64,000 nt of DNA from Halobacillus litoralis (GTDB lineage Bacteria > Bacillota > Bacilli > Bacillales > Halobacillaceae), in assembly GCF_020171725.1 (NCBI RefSeq), contig NZ_JAIVAJ010000002.1, positions 372,001 through 436,000 of the forward strand, read 5' to 3'. Shown piece by piece: positions 26,764-34,871 of this stretch. Under the pieces are notes generated by a model that did no database searches, was not told the origin of the DNA, and worked only from the letters and a program-made list of their open reading frames with translations. The translations under genes were made by a program, and so were the position numbers. The stretch's first letter is position 1; each line of letters opens with the position of its first letter.

Positions 26764-26832
26764 CAGTGGTTGGAAAATGGGGAGACTCCCTCGTGATTTA
26801 CGGACCACGGCGAGCTACTTTCCAACCCGCTG
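26764..26832. repeat. Shortened module A repeat
   Basis: 69 bp bounded by CAGTGGTTGGAAAAT and ACTTTCCAACCCGCTG. It matches the ends and the CCGTGGTCCG/GGAGTCTC region of 62827-62948 in reverse orientation but lacks about 53 internal bp. The inner inverted repeat GGTTGGAAA/TTTCCAACC is perfect although it differs from the other copies. Confidence 0.75.
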
Positions 26833-26880
26833 TCCACTCCATTTGTAACAGAACCTTTCTCTATACTTTTCAACAGTCTG

Positions 26881-26914
26881 AAAAAAGCTCAGGGTACGAC
26901 CCTGAGCTTTTTTA
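26881..26914. terminator. Strong bidirectional terminator
   Basis: Stem AAAAAAGCTCAGGG/CCCTGAGCTTTTTT, 14 bp perfect, loop of about 6 nt. Serves the convergent PLC-like and CaCA genes. Confidence 0.92.
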
Positions 26915-26925
26915 ATGGGTGGTTC

Positions 26926-27891
26926 CTAATAGATCGCAAAAGTCACGACAAAGTACAGCACGGTGATGAGGAGAGACGGCACAGCATATCTCCAGTGGCT
27001 TTGAATACTGGTTTGTGGTCTCACAAGCAGGTAGATCATCACCAATGTCATCATAATACCGAGCAGGGCCGTGAACAGATGGGATGACCCTACCACAGAC
27101 ATAATCGGTGCCTCGCGGTAGAGGGCATCCGTTATAACAAGCAGCTGCATGTTGAACAGGTTACTCCCGAGAATGGAGCCGATCGCCATGTTGTAATTCG
27201 CTAGTTTAAATGCTGCGAGCACTGCGACAAGCTCAGGAAGTGAAGTCGAAGCAGCGATGAAGAAGCTTCCTACAAAGCTTGAATCAAGGCCTGAAACTTG
27301 GGCGATCTGGTCACCTGATACCGACAGCACACTACCTGAGATGAATACAACAAGGGCTGCGATAATGAAGCCGATCACACCGGTTTTCAGTGAATAATCT
27401 TTTTCAAGTACTTCCTCTTCTGACTCATCCTCACCGTCAGGCATCAGCTTGACAGCCGCAATATAGATCCCGACGATTACAAACATCTCAAGGCCGATGT
27501 TGAACAAGCTTCTCGATCCTGGAATCAGAATAGAAGTGATAATAATGACTAAGAACACCAGACCGACTACCGCCGACGGGATATTCCCCTTATGATCGAT
27601 CCGCTGAAAGAGTCTCCGCTTTCTGTAAAAGAGGTCGACTGCGGCCAGAATAAGCAAGTTGAATACGTTACTTCCAAGCATGTTCCCAACCGCGATGTCC
27701 GGGTTATCGATAAAGACAGCCGTCAGACTGGTTGTCAGCTCGGGAAGTGATGTGGCACCCGCAATAAGAAAGGTACCGACTACGGCTCCGCTTAACGTAG
27801 ATTTTTTACTGATTACGTCGCCGAATCTATTCAAATAGATAGCTGAATAGACTACGACTACTGCAGCTATCAAAAAGACAATATATAACAT
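26926..27891 (-). CDS. Calcium/cation antiporter (CaCA family, YrbG-like)
   Basis: 321-residue membrane protein with about 10 TM helices in two inverted halves. Each half has the ion-binding alpha repeat: GATSLPELTTS with GNMLGSNVFNL, and STSLPELVAVL with GSILGSNLFNM. An acidic cytoplasmic loop (DGEDESEEEVLEKD) joins the halves. It probably exchanges Na+ or K+ for Ca2+ or H+, which suits a salt-tolerant host. AAGGAGGAG precedes the ATG. Divergent from the ArsR gene. Confidence 0.92.
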   Translation of the reverse strand: MLYIVFLIAAVVVVYSAIYLNRFGDVISKKSTLSGAVVGTFLIAGATSLPELTTSLTAVFIDNPDIAVGNMLGSNVFNLLILAAVDLFYRKRRLFQRIDHKGNIPSAVVGLVFLVIIITSILIPGSRSLFNIGLEMFVIVGIYIAAVKLMPDGEDESEEEVLEKDYSLKTGVIGFIIAALVVFISGSVLSVSGDQIAQVSGLDSSFVGSFFIAASTSLPELVAVLAAFKLANYNMAIGSILGSNLFNMQLLVITDALYREAPIMSVVGSSHLFTALLGIMMTLVMIYLLVRPQTSIQSHWRYAVPSLLITVLYFVVTFAIY

Positions 27892-27958
27892 TTTTTCTCC
27901 TCCTTACGCTCCTTCTTTATACCCTATTTTGATAGATTTGAAAAGAGTAAAGCATATT

Positions 27959-27999
27959 ATTCTAAAAATATTGAATTTTTAATTCTAAAATTATAGAAT
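27959..27999 (+). promoter_or_regulatory. Tandem operators overlapping the arsR-like promoter
   Basis: Two 18-bp sites with the same geometry: ATTCTA-N6-TTGAAT at 27959-27976 and ATTCTA-N6-TAGAAT (perfect arms) at 27982-27999, centres 23 bp apart. TTGAAT (27971-27976) and TAGAAT (27994-27999) also read as -35 and -10 boxes with a 17-bp spacer. Binding here would exclude RNA polymerase, so autoregulation by the ArsR-like protein is likely (inference). Confidence 0.65.
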
Positions 28000-28016
28000 A
28001 TAGTAGAGGTGATAAA

Positions 28017-29054
28017 ATGGAAGTGATTAACACAAGTTCATTAAACAGGGAAACGTATGAAATATCCCTGCAGTATTCGCTTGTATTTGAAGCGGCACTG
28101 GGTATTGCAGCTGTGACAAATGATTCTCTCATTCAAACGTTGGAAGAGCCGTGGCAGGGAAAGCGTTCAACATTTTCTGAACCGCTTCAGCACCAACTCG
28201 ATCACGTGCAGACGTATAACACCTGGAAAGCCCTGCTTCAGTTGGCACACGCTGCAAAAAGCACAACCATTGAGGAATGGCAGACGTTTGTCCAAGGTTT
28301 ATCAGACAATCATCTTAAGCAACATTGCTTACCTTTTATGAGAAAAATGGAGCGACAGGTGTATGACCTGGCAGCTCTTGGTGAGGAAGCGGCGATAGAA
28401 GAGCTCTACCTGAGAGCGGAAGGTCATCCATTTTATCCGGGCTATATTCAATATGTAGTCGATGCAGATGCTGGTGAATTAAAACGGGGTCTGCTCGAGG
28501 TTATGACATTGTGGTGGGATGAGGTCATCGTTCCAGAACAGGACGAGCTCTCTTCTGTTTTAAAAAGAGACTTCGAGACCAAAAGTCAGATGAGCGATCG
28601 GATGCATCCTGAAGAGTTCGTGAAATGGGCGACACAGGGACGTGAATATCTGCCTGAACCAAGCGTTCTGACGGTCCTGCTCATCCCTCACGTCAGTTAC
28701 CGCCCGTGGAATGTCGAAGCAGATCTGCCTCATACCAAAGTAATTTATTATCCAGTGGCAAAAGAAAGTCTCGAGCCTGATGGAGAAGAGCCTCAAGATC
28801 AGCTTGTTCGCCCTTTGAAGGCGTTAGGGGACGGCAAGAGACTTTTGATTCTCAAAAAATTGAACGATCAACCCCAGACATTGAAAGACCTGACCCATGA
28901 TCTAGAAATGGGAAAAACAACGATTCACCACCATTTGAAAACAATGAAAGCAGCGAGGGTGATTAAACAGGACGGAGCCGTGTACGCCGTGAATTGGAGC
29001 GTGCTATCTCAAATTCAGGCGAATCTCGAGCAATACTTGAAGGGTGTGAGATGA
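28017..29054 (+). CDS. ArsR-family regulator with long N-terminal domain
   Basis: 345 residues. The winged helix-turn-helix is at the C-terminus (about 258-340: VRPLKALGDGKRLLILKKL, TLKDLTHDLEMGKTTIHHHLKTMKAARVI). The ~250 residues before it are a helical domain of unknown role, probably for ligand binding or dimerisation. AGAGGTG precedes the ATG. The stop overlaps the MFS start (ATGA), making a regulator-exporter operon. No cysteine metal site is evident, so the inducer is probably organic. Confidence 0.87.
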   Translation: MEVINTSSLNRETYEISLQYSLVFEAALGIAAVTNDSLIQTLEEPWQGKRSTFSEPLQHQLDHVQTYNTWKALLQLAHAAKSTTIEEWQTFVQGLSDNHLKQHCLPFMRKMERQVYDLAALGEEAAIEELYLRAEGHPFYPGYIQYVVDADAGELKRGLLEVMTLWWDEVIVPEQDELSSVLKRDFETKSQMSDRMHPEEFVKWATQGREYLPEPSVLTVLLIPHVSYRPWNVEADLPHTKVIYYPVAKESLEPDGEEPQDQLVRPLKALGDGKRLLILKKLNDQPQTLKDLTHDLEMGKTTIHHHLKTMKAARVIKQDGAVYAVNWSVLSQIQANLEQYLKGVR

Positions 29055-30256
29055 TGGAGGCGCTTGAGAACGAGCCATTCAAAGCACACGATGAACGGAA
29101 AGCCTTCCGCCTGTTAGGGAGCAATTTCATATCATTTTTCGGTGATCAGATCTACATGATTACACTCCCGCTTATTATTCTCGGATTAACGGGCTCACCG
29201 CTTCAGATGGGGATTGTCTCTGCACTCGAACGGCTCCCGGTTCTCCTCCAGCCATATGCCGGTGTATTAGCCGACCGGGCGAATAGAAAAATACTGCTGC
29301 TCTCTTGTGACGCAGGCAGGTTTGCCATCATGGGTGGCCTTGGGGTACTGGCTGTTACACAATCCCTTCAGTTGATCCATTTGTATCTAGGGGCTTTGTT
29401 GATCGGTTGTCTGACGCAGTGCTACCAAACGGCTCAGTTTGCCACTCTACCAAGACTTGTACATAAAAGCCGTCTGCAGCTGTTCAATTCCATCAATACA
29501 GGTCTCCTTCAATTTTCCATCGTCATCGGACCTGCAGTCGGAGGTCTGGTCATCAGCCTGTTCGCTCCAGGCGTTGGCTTGATCCTGAACAGCCTGACAT
29601 TTCTCGCTGCATTCTTTTTGATGTGGGCGCTTCCGAACAAGGCACCATCTACTGAAGAGAGGCCTACAATTTGGAATGAAGTAAAGGAGGGGGCGCAGTT
29701 TATCATCGATCATAAGCCGATCCTTTTTACCAACTTGGCGATGTTTTTCTCCATATTTGGGACGACGTTGTTTTTGACGATGATGATCGTCCATGTGAGA
29801 TTCCTTTCGTTCAGTGCGGTTGAGATCGGCTGGTTCGCATCATTCGGCGGCTTGGGGGCTCTGCTTGGTGCGGCGGGCGTAAATGTTGTGAAACCGATGA
29901 TGTCCGCAAGAACTCTCTTGTTCTCGGGAGGAACGATTGGTGCTCTTTCGATTATAGCTTTCAGCGTAGTCGAATCGTTCTGGATGCTTTCCCTTATGAA
30001 TGCGATCGGGGCGTTTACGGCATCGATGATGAGTCCGGCCATCGTAACCATCCGTCAGTACTTGACCCCGGACCGGCTGCTCGGGCGTGTGCAGGCAACG
30101 AGCCGCTGGATGACATGGCTCCTGATGCCCGTCGCGGCCCTGGTGTCAGGAATTTTGGCAGAGTGGATCGGAACGGGAGCGACAATCGCGATCGGCGGTG
30201 TTGTAGCTTTTGCGGCATCGTTTCTCTATCTCCATCCTTCATTGAAGCAAGTTTAA
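29051..30256 (+). CDS. MFS exporter (MFS_3/EntS-like)
   Basis: 401 residues, 12 predicted TM helices. Seen: NFISFFGDQIYMITLPLIIL, the loop motif GVLADRANRKILLLSCD (motif A type) and LFNSINTGLLQFSIVIGPAVGG. The group exports drugs or siderophores. Coupled to the ArsR-like regulator, so expression is probably induced by the substrate. The GAGATG start overlaps the regulator stop. Confidence 0.87.
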   Translation: MMEALENEPFKAHDERKAFRLLGSNFISFFGDQIYMITLPLIILGLTGSPLQMGIVSALERLPVLLQPYAGVLADRANRKILLLSCDAGRFAIMGGLGVLAVTQSLQLIHLYLGALLIGCLTQCYQTAQFATLPRLVHKSRLQLFNSINTGLLQFSIVIGPAVGGLVISLFAPGVGLILNSLTFLAAFFLMWALPNKAPSTEERPTIWNEVKEGAQFIIDHKPILFTNLAMFFSIFGTTLFLTMMIVHVRFLSFSAVEIGWFASFGGLGALLGAAGVNVVKPMMSARTLLFSGGTIGALSIIAFSVVESFWMLSLMNAIGAFTASMMSPAIVTIRQYLTPDRLLGRVQATSRWMTWLLMPVAALVSGILAEWIGTGATIAIGGVVAFAASFLYLHPSLKQV

Positions 30257-30326
30257 AGGATAGGTTATGAAAAATTGAAACATTTTCTTTAGGCGTTCGT
30301 CCAATGTGGAGAAGGGGGAATGAACG

Positions 30327-30554
30327 ATGTGGAAAGCAGCATCTGTACTTATGGCGCTGAGCGTTGGTTTTTCTGGAGGTACCGCTGTGAATGAGGATTT
30401 GGCTGAAGTAGAGACAGACGGCCAGCGAACATTAGTGATTGGAGAAGCATTGTATGAAAACGGTCTTCAACCACTTCCGGAAGTAGAAATAGAGCCTATT
30501 GAGCCTCTGCCTGTTCCAGGGGAAGAATCTCTTGATCTGCTTCCTTTACGTTAA
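30327..30554 (+). CDS. Small secreted or membrane-tethered protein
   Basis: 75 residues: a hydrophobic N-terminus (KAASVLMALSVGFSGGTA) that can act as a signal peptide, then an acidic, proline-rich mature part (EVEIEPIEPLPVPGEE). GAAGGGGGA precedes ATG. No known family. A weak hairpin follows. Confidence 0.6.
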   Translation: MWKAASVLMALSVGFSGGTAVNEDLAEVETDGQRTLVIGEALYENGLQPLPEVEIEPIEPLPVPGEESLDLLPLR

Positions 30555-30572
30555 GAAGAAAAATGGGCTGAT

Positions 30573-30607
30573 AAGACCGCTATTAGGTGGGGTAGTAGCG
30601 GTCTTTA
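30573..30607 (+). terminator. Probable weak terminator
   Basis: 10-bp stem AAGACCGCTA/TAGCGGTCTT, loop of 13 nt, only a short T tail. Confidence 0.5.
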
Positions 30608-30635
30608 CATAAACTCACAAGCAGGAGGCCGGGGT

Positions 30636-31094
30636 ATGAAGATAAGAAAAGTGAGATTCGAGCAGGATCAAGACAAGCTCCTGTCATTCAGGCGGGATGC
30701 TGAGCTTGAAAGTTACGGCCATATGGAAAGGTTTGATGAAACCTCCTACTTAAAAAGAATCCGAAGTCGAATCGACAATAAATCGGGTGGTCAAGTGTTT
30801 ATCGTGGAAGATGGATTTCCAATTGGTCAAATCGGCTGCGAAATAAGAGGTAACCTAGGTTACGTGAATATTTTTTATTTGGTTCCAAGTTACAGAGGAA
30901 AGGGATATGGAAAGAAATTGATCCGCTGGGCAGAAGATTATTTTAGAGAACACGAACTGAACACATACCAGTTAAAGGTAGCGAAGCGGAACATTCGTGC
31001 AGTGAGCCTTTATGAAAAAGAAGGGTTGGTCCCAGTCAAAAAAGAAGAAGAGTGTTACATTATGGAAAAAGACATAAAAAACCCCTCTGATTAA
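30636..31094 (+). CDS. GNAT-family N-acetyltransferase
   Basis: 152 residues. Acetyl-CoA site VPSYRGKGYGKKLI (RGKGYG), preceded by VNIFYL and followed by KVAKRNIRAVSLYEKEGL with the typical N-x-x-A-x-x-L-Y-x-x-x-G motif. Acceptor unknown. CAGGAGGCC precedes the ATG. Its stop lies in the loop of the hairpin that terminates the opposing FusB/C-type gene. Confidence 0.9.
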   Translation: MKIRKVRFEQDQDKLLSFRRDAELESYGHMERFDETSYLKRIRSRIDNKSGGQVFIVEDGFPIGQIGCEIRGNLGYVNIFYLVPSYRGKGYGKKLIRWAEDYFREHELNTYQLKVAKRNIRAVSLYEKEGLVPVKKEEECYIMEKDIKNPSD

Positions 31095-31103
31095 ACAGAG
31101 GGA
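31075..31103 (-). terminator. Terminator for the FusB/C-type gene
   Basis: CCCTCTG/CAGAGGG stem with a 6-nt loop. On the minus strand it is followed by GGTTTTTT. The hairpin overlaps the stop codon of the GNAT gene on the other strand. Confidence 0.7.
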
Positions 31104-31108
31104 CTTGA

Positions 31109-31747
31109 TCAGCCTTTCAGCCGTTCGACGAATTGGTCGAGCGGTTTTCGATTCTTTATATTATGATTACATTGAACGCTGTTCTGGCAGATGTAATTGC
31201 CGCGGCTCACGGTTTCTTCAGACCGGCTTTTCTGGTTGGTCGTGGTGAATAAGCCAACGCTCTCCGTTTCGTGGCAAATCGCGCAAATGCCTGTCTTATT
31301 CGATGGGAGAAAGTCTCCTTTAAGTCCGGTCCATTCATCATTTTGATGCGTGATGATGTATTTACGGCCTGAACCTGGCTCATTCCAGCTCAAGTAGGAG
31401 ATATGGTTCCAAGGGACCTGGGTCAAGTCTGGAACCTGCAGGCGTTTCACTTTTGGGAAAAGGTCTTTGATCTCTTTTTCCGTCAAGTTTGGAAAAGGGA
31501 TGATATACTGCTTTAACCGTGAGAGGAAAAACAGGGCATCGGCTTCGTCTTTGATTTGATTGACCTGAGCGATCATCTGCTGCTGTTCCTCGGTAAGGTC
31601 CAGGAACGCGTCGACCACTTTCTCCTGCGTGATGGCCATCATGGCAGAGGCAACGGCCTGGTCATTTGTCGAGGAATGACTGTTCACCAATGAAGCGGTC
31701 TGTTTCTCGATGTAATGGTACTGATCAGCACGAATGAATGATTCCAT
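31109..31747 (-). CDS. FusB/FusC-family EF-G-binding protein
   Basis: 212 residues. An N-terminal helical domain (about 1-75) is followed by a C-terminal zinc-binding domain with Cys155, Cys158, Cys187 and Cys193 (CAIC...CQNSVQC). The region PWNHISYLSW and GICAICHETESVGLFT matches the fusidic-acid resistance proteins FusB/FusC and their chromosomal homologues. They bind EF-G and release it from stalled ribosomes. Chromosomal copies in bacilli may be intrinsic resistance or ribosome-recycling factors. It stands alone on the minus strand. Confidence 0.87.
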   Translation of the reverse strand: MESFIRADQYHYIEKQTASLVNSHSSTNDQAVASAMMAITQEKVVDAFLDLTEEQQQMIAQVNQIKDEADALFFLSRLKQYIIPFPNLTEKEIKDLFPKVKRLQVPDLTQVPWNHISYLSWNEPGSGRKYIITHQNDEWTGLKGDFLPSNKTGICAICHETESVGLFTTTNQKSRSEETVSRGNYICQNSVQCNHNIKNRKPLDQFVERLKG

Positions 31748-31849
31748 TAAGCTTCCCCCATTTCTTAATACTTTTACACATTATCACAAACTATGTTTGA
31801 CTGTTCAAGCCGTACGTACTAGAGAAGTTTTTGAAAGGAAGGATCGTTG

Positions 31850-32692
31850 ATGTCAAGTTGGAAGAGAACGACAGTCGAGACGGAAAGAGGCACATTCGAA
31901 GTCTTCGTAAAAGGGGAAGGTCCCCCTGTAGCGGTCACCCATTTGTACTCCATTTTCAATGAATCCGGCGACTACTTCGCAGAAGCGTTAAGCCGTTTCT
32001 ATCAAGTCTATTTGATCAACCTGAAGGGATGTGGCGACTCTTCTACTATCGCGTCCCGCTATGAATGGAGTATGCTCGAAGCGGCTATCGATCTGGATGC
32101 CATCAGGCGGGCTATAGGGTTTAATAAGTGGAGCTTTGCCGGGCATTCAACAGGTGCTATGCTCGGATGTCTATACGGTATTCATTACGCTGACAGTTTA
32201 GAAAGATTAGTGATGGTAAGCGGTGCGGCGCGAGAGTACATGACGGAGAGCCCGGAATGCATTTACAATAATGAACATCCGCAGTTCGAAACGATGCAGC
32301 ATTACCTCGAGGAGCTGAAACAGAAAGACCAATCCGAACCAGAAAGGAAAAGGATCAAGAGAGAAAGAACGAAGCTGTCCCTTTACAAACCTGCTCAGTT
32401 CGACTCTTATTTTGATCAATCGATTGAAAAGGAGCTCTCAGCAGAGCGTTTGAGATTCTTCAGTCGGGAGTTACATATCTTTGACGTCACCCGGAAGCTT
32501 CCGCTCATTTCGTGCCCTACGCTCGTCGTTTGCGGGGAGCATGATGTTCAGTGTCCGCTTTCCTATTCCCGCGAAATCGCGGATCATATCCCGGATGCCC
32601 GGTTGGAAATTTTTCGTGAAAGCAACCATTACCCATTTTTAGAAGAAAAACAAAAATTCTCTGACGTCTTAGAGGATTTTTCGACAAAATAG
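31850..32692 (+). CDS. Alpha/beta hydrolase (proline iminopeptidase-like)
   Basis: 280 residues. Oxyanion strand VAVTHLYSIF, nucleophile elbow AGHSTGAML and the probable catalytic His in ESNHYPFLEE; VVCGEHDVQCPL carries the acid. The ATG at 31850 follows GAAAGGAAGG. No signal peptide. Substrate unknown. A small membrane-protein gene follows on the same strand after a weak hairpin. Confidence 0.83.
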   Translation: MSSWKRTTVETERGTFEVFVKGEGPPVAVTHLYSIFNESGDYFAEALSRFYQVYLINLKGCGDSSTIASRYEWSMLEAAIDLDAIRRAIGFNKWSFAGHSTGAMLGCLYGIHYADSLERLVMVSGAAREYMTESPECIYNNEHPQFETMQHYLEELKQKDQSEPERKRIKRERTKLSLYKPAQFDSYFDQSIEKELSAERLRFFSRELHIFDVTRKLPLISCPTLVVCGEHDVQCPLSYSREIADHIPDARLEIFRESNHYPFLEEKQKFSDVLEDFSTK

Positions 32693-32698
32693 GTGATG

Positions 32699-32735
32699 AC
32701 AGAGGTGGATTGTGATCCATTCCTCTGTTACTCTT
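32699..32735 (+). terminator. Possible terminator
   Basis: Imperfect stem ACAGAGG-TGGAT/ATCCA-TTCCTCTGT with poor T tract. Confidence 0.4.
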
Positions 32736-32767
32736 GAAAAGCTGTAGAAAAGGAAAGGGGAGGTTTC

Positions 32768-33019
32768 ATGCTGCTTGTGATGACAGTCCTGACAATCATT
32801 TTAGTCGGAGTATCCGGCTATTTTACGTATAAAAAACGCAAGGATAAAGGGGAGGGTGGGAGCAAGAAAAGCTGGGTTACACCTTTCTGCCTTCATCTTG
32901 CTCCGGTAGTCGCACTTTTGAGTTACGCCTATGATGGCCTATATGGTGCCGGCTATCTCCTGCTTGGTGTTCTGTTCGTCTCTGCTGCCTACTTCTCGAA
33001 ATTCCAGCCGCAGGGGTAG
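32768..33019 (+). CDS. Small three-helix membrane protein
   Basis: 83 residues: TM helix at 2-19, a basic loop YKKRKDKGEGGSKK, then two helices (about 37-52 and 57-75). GGGAGGTTTC precedes the ATG. No family recognised. Confidence 0.68.
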   Translation: MLLVMTVLTIILVGVSGYFTYKKRKDKGEGGSKKSWVTPFCLHLAPVVALLSYAYDGLYGAGYLLLGVLFVSAAYFSKFQPQG

Positions 33020-33085
33020 TTCTTTTCGTCGCCTGAGTTGTTCGGGGAAAGGCAAGGCGTGTGTGTAAAGAAGAATAGAGTTTAT

Positions 33086-33128
33086 AAAAAACGACCGACT
33101 CATTCGCGAAAGAGTCGGTCGTTTTTTT
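33086..33128. terminator. Strong bidirectional terminator
   Basis: 15-bp stem AAAAAACGACCGACT/AGTCGGTCGTTTTTT with a 12-nt loop. It separates the small membrane gene from the convergent rodA-like gene. Confidence 0.92.
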
Positions 33129-33134
33129 GTGAGG

Positions 33135-34283
33135 TTAGTCCCCAAACATATATGTTCGTTGATGGTAGGAAACCGAGAATGTGAATCCGATGGCCATCAT
33201 GGCTCCGATCAAAGCACTTCCTCCATAACTGATGAAAGGAAGAGGAATTCCGGTGATCGGCAGCAACTGAATCGACATTCCGATGTTTTGGAACACATGA
33301 AAAGCGATCATGCTGATAATACCGACCATAGCGTACGTGCTGTAATCATGATTCGCGTTAAAGGCTATCGCAGTGAATCGATAAATCAGGAAGAAGAACA
33401 AGACCAAGACGACGCATGATCCGATAAATCCATATTCCTCCGCTATGATACTGAAGATGAAGTCGGTTTGGCTTTCTGGTAAGTATACTTCCCGGTCACC
33501 GAAGCCTTTCCCGTAAAGCTGACCGGATCCAATGGAACGCATCGCTTTGACGAGTTGATACCCGGACGAATCCTCGTATTTCGTCGGCTGCAGCCACGAA
33601 TAGATACGATCGAGCTGATACTCTTTCACCCCTAAATATTGATCAAGAAGCTGGGGCATTTTCAATGCGAGCAGGATCAGACTTGTTCCGAGCGATGCAA
33701 TGGTGAGAAAGATCGGAATGATGATCTTCCACTGAATTCCCGACACCAGGATCATGCCGCCTAAAATGGCGATAAAGACAAGGCTTGTTCCAAGGTCTGG
33801 CTGCTGCATGATCAATAAAAGCGGCAAGGCCGTGGTCCCTATCAGCTTCGCCAACAGCATGAAGTCCATTTTCAATGATTTCTTATGTTTTTCATGGTGC
33901 TGGGTGATCACCCTTGCCAGCACGAGTATGGTGAAGATTTTCATAAATTCAGATGGCTGTAAAGAGGCACCGGGCAACTGGAACCAGCTTTTCTGCCCTT
34001 TGATGACAGGTGCGATCGAGTCCGGCGCAAGGATCAGCGCAATAAGTAGAAGGTTCCCAAAAGCATACAAATACCAACTGATTCTTTTGAAGTCTTCCGG
34101 GTCAGCAAGCAGCATACCGCCGATCATAATGGCTCCCACTCCATAGAAGAACAACTGTTTAACGGCGAAGTTTGAATCATATTGCGGGCTTTGTTGTGCA
34201 CTATATAAAGCAATAACACTGACAGCGATGAAGCAGCACATGATAAATAGAAGCTGCCAGTCAAATTTCTCTTCGAATTTCAT
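33135..34283 (-). CDS. FtsW/RodA/SpoVE-family (SEDS) glycosyltransferase, RodA-like
   Basis: 382-residue polytopic membrane protein that polymerises peptidoglycan from lipid II. Seen: KGQKSWFQLPGASLQPSEFMK, QQPDLGTSLVFI, LPESQTDFIFSIIAEEYGFIG and GIPLPFISYGGSALIG, the SEDS signatures with the essential Asp in QTDF context. Sequence and length favour RodA over FtsW. The start is uncertain: ATG 34283 has AGAGGAA at long spacing, and TTG 34313 is the alternative. No partner penicillin-binding protein gene adjoins it. Confidence 0.9.
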   Translation of the reverse strand: MKFEEKFDWQLLFIMCCFIAVSVIALYSAQQSPQYDSNFAVKQLFFYGVGAIMIGGMLLADPEDFKRISWYLYAFGNLLLIALILAPDSIAPVIKGQKSWFQLPGASLQPSEFMKIFTILVLARVITQHHEKHKKSLKMDFMLLAKLIGTTALPLLLIMQQPDLGTSLVFIAILGGMILVSGIQWKIIIPIFLTIASLGTSLILLALKMPQLLDQYLGVKEYQLDRIYSWLQPTKYEDSSGYQLVKAMRSIGSGQLYGKGFGDREVYLPESQTDFIFSIIAEEYGFIGSCVVLVLFFFLIYRFTAIAFNANHDYSTYAMVGIISMIAFHVFQNIGMSIQLLPITGIPLPFISYGGSALIGAMMAIGFTFSVSYHQRTYMFGD

Positions 34284-34441
34284 CAGGTTAAAACCGTTCC
34301 TCTCTAGCTGCAATTTACCTTACTTAGCATACCAACATTTCGCCGAAATGAAAATATTTGATTCGAATTTGCCGTTTTTTGAAACTTGCTGAAGGTTCAG
34401 CTCGTATATACGTAAACACAATCACTTTAGGAGGGGCAATC

Positions 34442-34549
34442 ATGGAAGCATTGCTGTCCATACTCGGGATTTTGGCTTCAATCCTCGTTCTTTATTCATT
34501 GGGAAAAGCAGGGGTAGCCATGGACGGGAGAGAAGAGGATCAGAAGTGA
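34442..34549 (+). CDS. Small membrane protein, 35 aa
   Basis: One TM helix (about 4-22) and a charged tail (DGREEDQK). AGGAGGGG lies 5 nt before the ATG. The stop overlaps the start of the next tiny gene (TGATG), supporting both as real coding units. Confidence 0.68.
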   Translation: MEALLSILGILASILVLYSLGKAGVAMDGREEDQK

Positions 34550-34644
34550 TGGGGTACGTTATCGGACTCGGTTTGTTTATGATCTCTGCAGGGATTGCAG
34601 AAGTCGTGCTTTCAGGAAGGGCTTTAAGTAGAACATATCAATAA
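34549..34644 (+). CDS. Small membrane protein, 31 aa
   Basis: Product begins MGYVIGLGLFMISAGIAEVVL, a single TM helix, and ends ALSRTYQ. ATG is fused to the preceding stop. A terminator follows 5 bp downstream, closing a two-gene micro-operon. Confidence 0.6.
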   Translation: MGYVIGLGLFMISAGIAEVVLSGRALSRTYQ

Positions 34645-34648
34645 ACGA

Positions 34649-34681
34649 GGCGGGGCCGGGAGAAACGGTTCCGTCTTTTTG
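34649..34681 (+). terminator. Hairpin terminator
   Basis: GGCGGGGCCG pairs with CGGTTCCGTC through several G-T pairs and is followed by TTTTTG. Confidence 0.7.
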
Positions 34682-34703
34682 TTAAAATATAGAGAGAGGG
34701 AGG

Positions 34704-34871
34704 ATGTTATGTTTGTTACTCATATTAATTGTGTTGGTCGTTCTGACGTGGATCAATACATTCGTTTTGATGCGTAATCAAAGACAGATAAAAGAAGAAC
34801 TAGGATTGAAGCAGAGTCCGCGACTGTTCCAATACGGTCATGCTGACGAAAAGGGGGAGGAAAGACGATGA
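34704..34871 (+). CDS. Small membrane protein, ~55 aa, paralogue of next gene
   Basis: Leu/Ile/Val-rich helix ending in LTWINTFVLMRNQRQIKEEL, then an acidic/basic tail. Either ATG 34704, directly behind GGGAGG, or TTG 34713, 9 nt from it, may be the start. The stop overlaps the next start (ATGA). The TWINT...KEEL region mirrors TWINT...KEAL of the neighbour, indicating tandem duplication. Confidence 0.62.
   Translation: MLCLLLILIVLVVLTWINTFVLMRNQRQIKEELGLKQSPRLFQYGHADEKGEERR

Larger units (their letters stand above)
26505..26882 (+). repeat. Composite dispersed repeat, copy 1
   Basis: This ~378-bp stretch aligns by eye with the minus strand of 62775-63117. Shared landmarks in order are: TATCGGTTCTTTT, TGTTGGCGAA, GTGGAGACG, CAGAATAACGTTC, GGTTCTGTTC, module A and a tail with TAACAGAA and ATACTTTT. 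It begins inside the preceding gene's stop codon and ends near the terminator at 26881. This copy carries an extra ~92-bp unit (26560-26651), and its module A (26764-26832) is shortened. Allowing for both, the lengths agree within a few bases. It fills the 419-bp gap between convergent genes. Confidence 0.8.

Noticed and set aside
26608..26796. Frame of 62 codons similar to one at 62870-63058 on the other strand
   Set aside because: The similarity is explained by the shared DNA repeat. No RBS or conserved start supports translation in both, and one copy is broken by an inserted unit.
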